From Patescibacteria group bacterium (GTDB taxonomy: Bacteria; Patescibacteriota; Minisyncoccia; UBA10092), in NCBI GenBank assembly GCA_018826255.1, contig JAHJZO010000042.1, forward strand, positions 1 through 33,972: DNA of 33,972 nt. The letters run 5' to 3'. Made by a program: the position numbers and the translations under genes. The notes beneath the pieces are model-generated. The model saw only the letters and a program-made list of their open reading frames with translations. It did not search any database and was not told where the DNA came from. This document shows positions 33,340 through 33,972 of the stretch, one piece after another (position 1 is the stretch's first letter; each line of letters starts with the position of its first letter).

Positions 33340-33972
33340 AATTTGTATTTGCCCGTCCACAAACGCCATCTAATTTTGAATAGATCTTTTAATACCTGAA
33401 AATAACTTGAAAAATGTACTGTCGAATTGCCGGAGTTATTCCAGATAACCGGCAATTCTTTTATTTTATAGTTAAACTTCTTGGCTAAAACCAGAACTTC
33501 AATATCAAAGGCAAAGCGGTTAATTTTCGTCCTGGAAAAAATATCATTGGCTGCTTTGGCGGTGAAAAGCTTAAAAGCCCTTTGGGAATCATGAATATCC
33601 CACAATCCGGCAATAATCCTGATGAGATATTTCGAATACTTCCCCAAAAACCGACGATACCATTGAGCATTCTCATTTATTACCGACCCTGGCAGTTCAA
33701 TTGAGCCAATAACAATGTCATAGCCTTCATTGGAGTACGGCCAGAATTTTTCAATTTGCTCCATTGAAATAGCATTATCGGCATCTACAAAAATACGATA
33801 ATCGCCAGTCGCGACAAGCATCCCCTGTTTAACAACATAGCCCTTGCCATGATTTTGAGTATTGGCAATCAGGCTGAATTCCGGTTTATTGCTGATAAAT
33901 TCAGAGACCACTTCAACTGTTTTGTCGGAACCTCCGTCAGAAACCACAATCGCCTCCCAAGAATAATTTAGA
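33336..33972 (-). CDS. Family 2 glycosyltransferase (dolichol-phosphate-mannose-synthase-like), 5' end outside the window
   Basis: Transfers a sugar from a nucleotide sugar, probably to polyprenyl phosphate or a surface glycan. The visible 211 residues begin NYSWEAIVVSDGGSDKTVEVVSEF, the GT-A nucleotide-binding strand. They continue with NHGKGYVVKQGMLVATGDYRIFVDADNAISMEQIEKF, where DADN is the metal-binding DxD-type motif. Next comes SQRAFKLFTAKAANDIFSRTKINRFAFDIEVLVLAKK, typical of the DPM1-like branch, and KIKELPVIWNNSGNSTVHFSSYFQVLKDLFKIRWR. The N-terminal roughly 30 residues are missing because the frame runs off the window. It overlaps the GalT-like gene by four bases, so both probably serve one glycan pathway. 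Confidence 0.9.
   Translation of the reverse strand, partial: LNYSWEAIVVSDGGSDKTVEVVSEFISNKPEFSLIANTQNHGKGYVVKQGMLVATGDYRIFVDADNAISMEQIEKFWPYSNEGYDIVIGSIELPGSVINENAQWYRRFLGKYSKYLIRIIAGLWDIHDSQRAFKLFTAKAANDIFSRTKINRFAFDIEVLVLAKKFNYKIKELPVIWNNSGNSTVHFSSYFQVLKDLFKIRWRLWTGKYKL

Overview
The window looks like a chromosomal segment of a Candidate Phyla Radiation (Patescibacteria, probably Parcubacteria) bacterium. The grounds are very tight gene packing with 1-38 base overlaps, slimmed-down synthetases (ThrS without a TGS domain, PheT without the inserted tRNA-binding domain), a bL32 with a lysine/glutamate-rich tail, a peptidoglycan-binding/dockerin-like secreted protein of a kind frequent in that group, and an intron in a tRNA gene. 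No taxonomy search could be run, so this assignment is an inference.

Layout. 1-5600 (minus): a large secreted multidomain protein, two small membrane proteins, dnaG and the N-terminal part of rpoD. 5612-9300 (minus): rpmF followed by a MacA/MacB-type three-gene ABC efflux set. 9358-9814: a terminator, a small membrane protein and a divergent regulatory region with a 42-bp nested palindrome. 9815-15703 (plus): dnaE (frameshifted near its end), thrS, miaA. 15692-23556 (minus): gatB, rplK, nusG, secE, then gyrB, pheT, pheS and a small membrane protein at the head of that operon. 23598-24539: an RNA gene cluster. The initiator tRNA gene (minus) is interrupted in its anticodon loop by a 663-base group I intron that carries a PD-(D/E)XK homing endonuclease; divergent to it are tRNA-Met(CAT) and tRNA-Asp(GTC), then a structured terminator/leader. 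24642-29058 (minus): ligA (frameshifted), gatC, gatA and a membrane-anchored protein with an RNxxxH HEPN-like motif. 29146-29910: a PaaX/Cas2-like gene lying between two near-identical palindromes. 29921-30145: a promoter-terminator unit with no credible protein, a candidate small RNA. 30176-33972 (minus): a glycosyltransferase, a GalT-like nucleotidyltransferase, a small-multidrug-export family protein, tpiA and mltG.

Two systems stand out. First, the tRNA-fMet intron. Its group I core (P2-P9, Q/R/S-like elements) can be folded by hand from the sequence. Its endonuclease has E11, D36, Q49 and K51 spaced like the I-Ssp6803I type known from the cyanobacterial tRNA-fMet intron. Second, the PaaX/Cas2-like regulator. 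One palindrome covers the -35 box of its own promoter, and the other covers the -35 box of a promoter candidate for ligA-gatC-gatA-HEPN, which suggests a small two-target regulon.

Two essential replication genes (dnaE, ligA) each carry one apparent single-base deletion in a conserved stretch. These are best treated as possible assembly errors until reads are inspected. No CRISPR array, insertion sequence, rRNA gene or replication origin was recognised.
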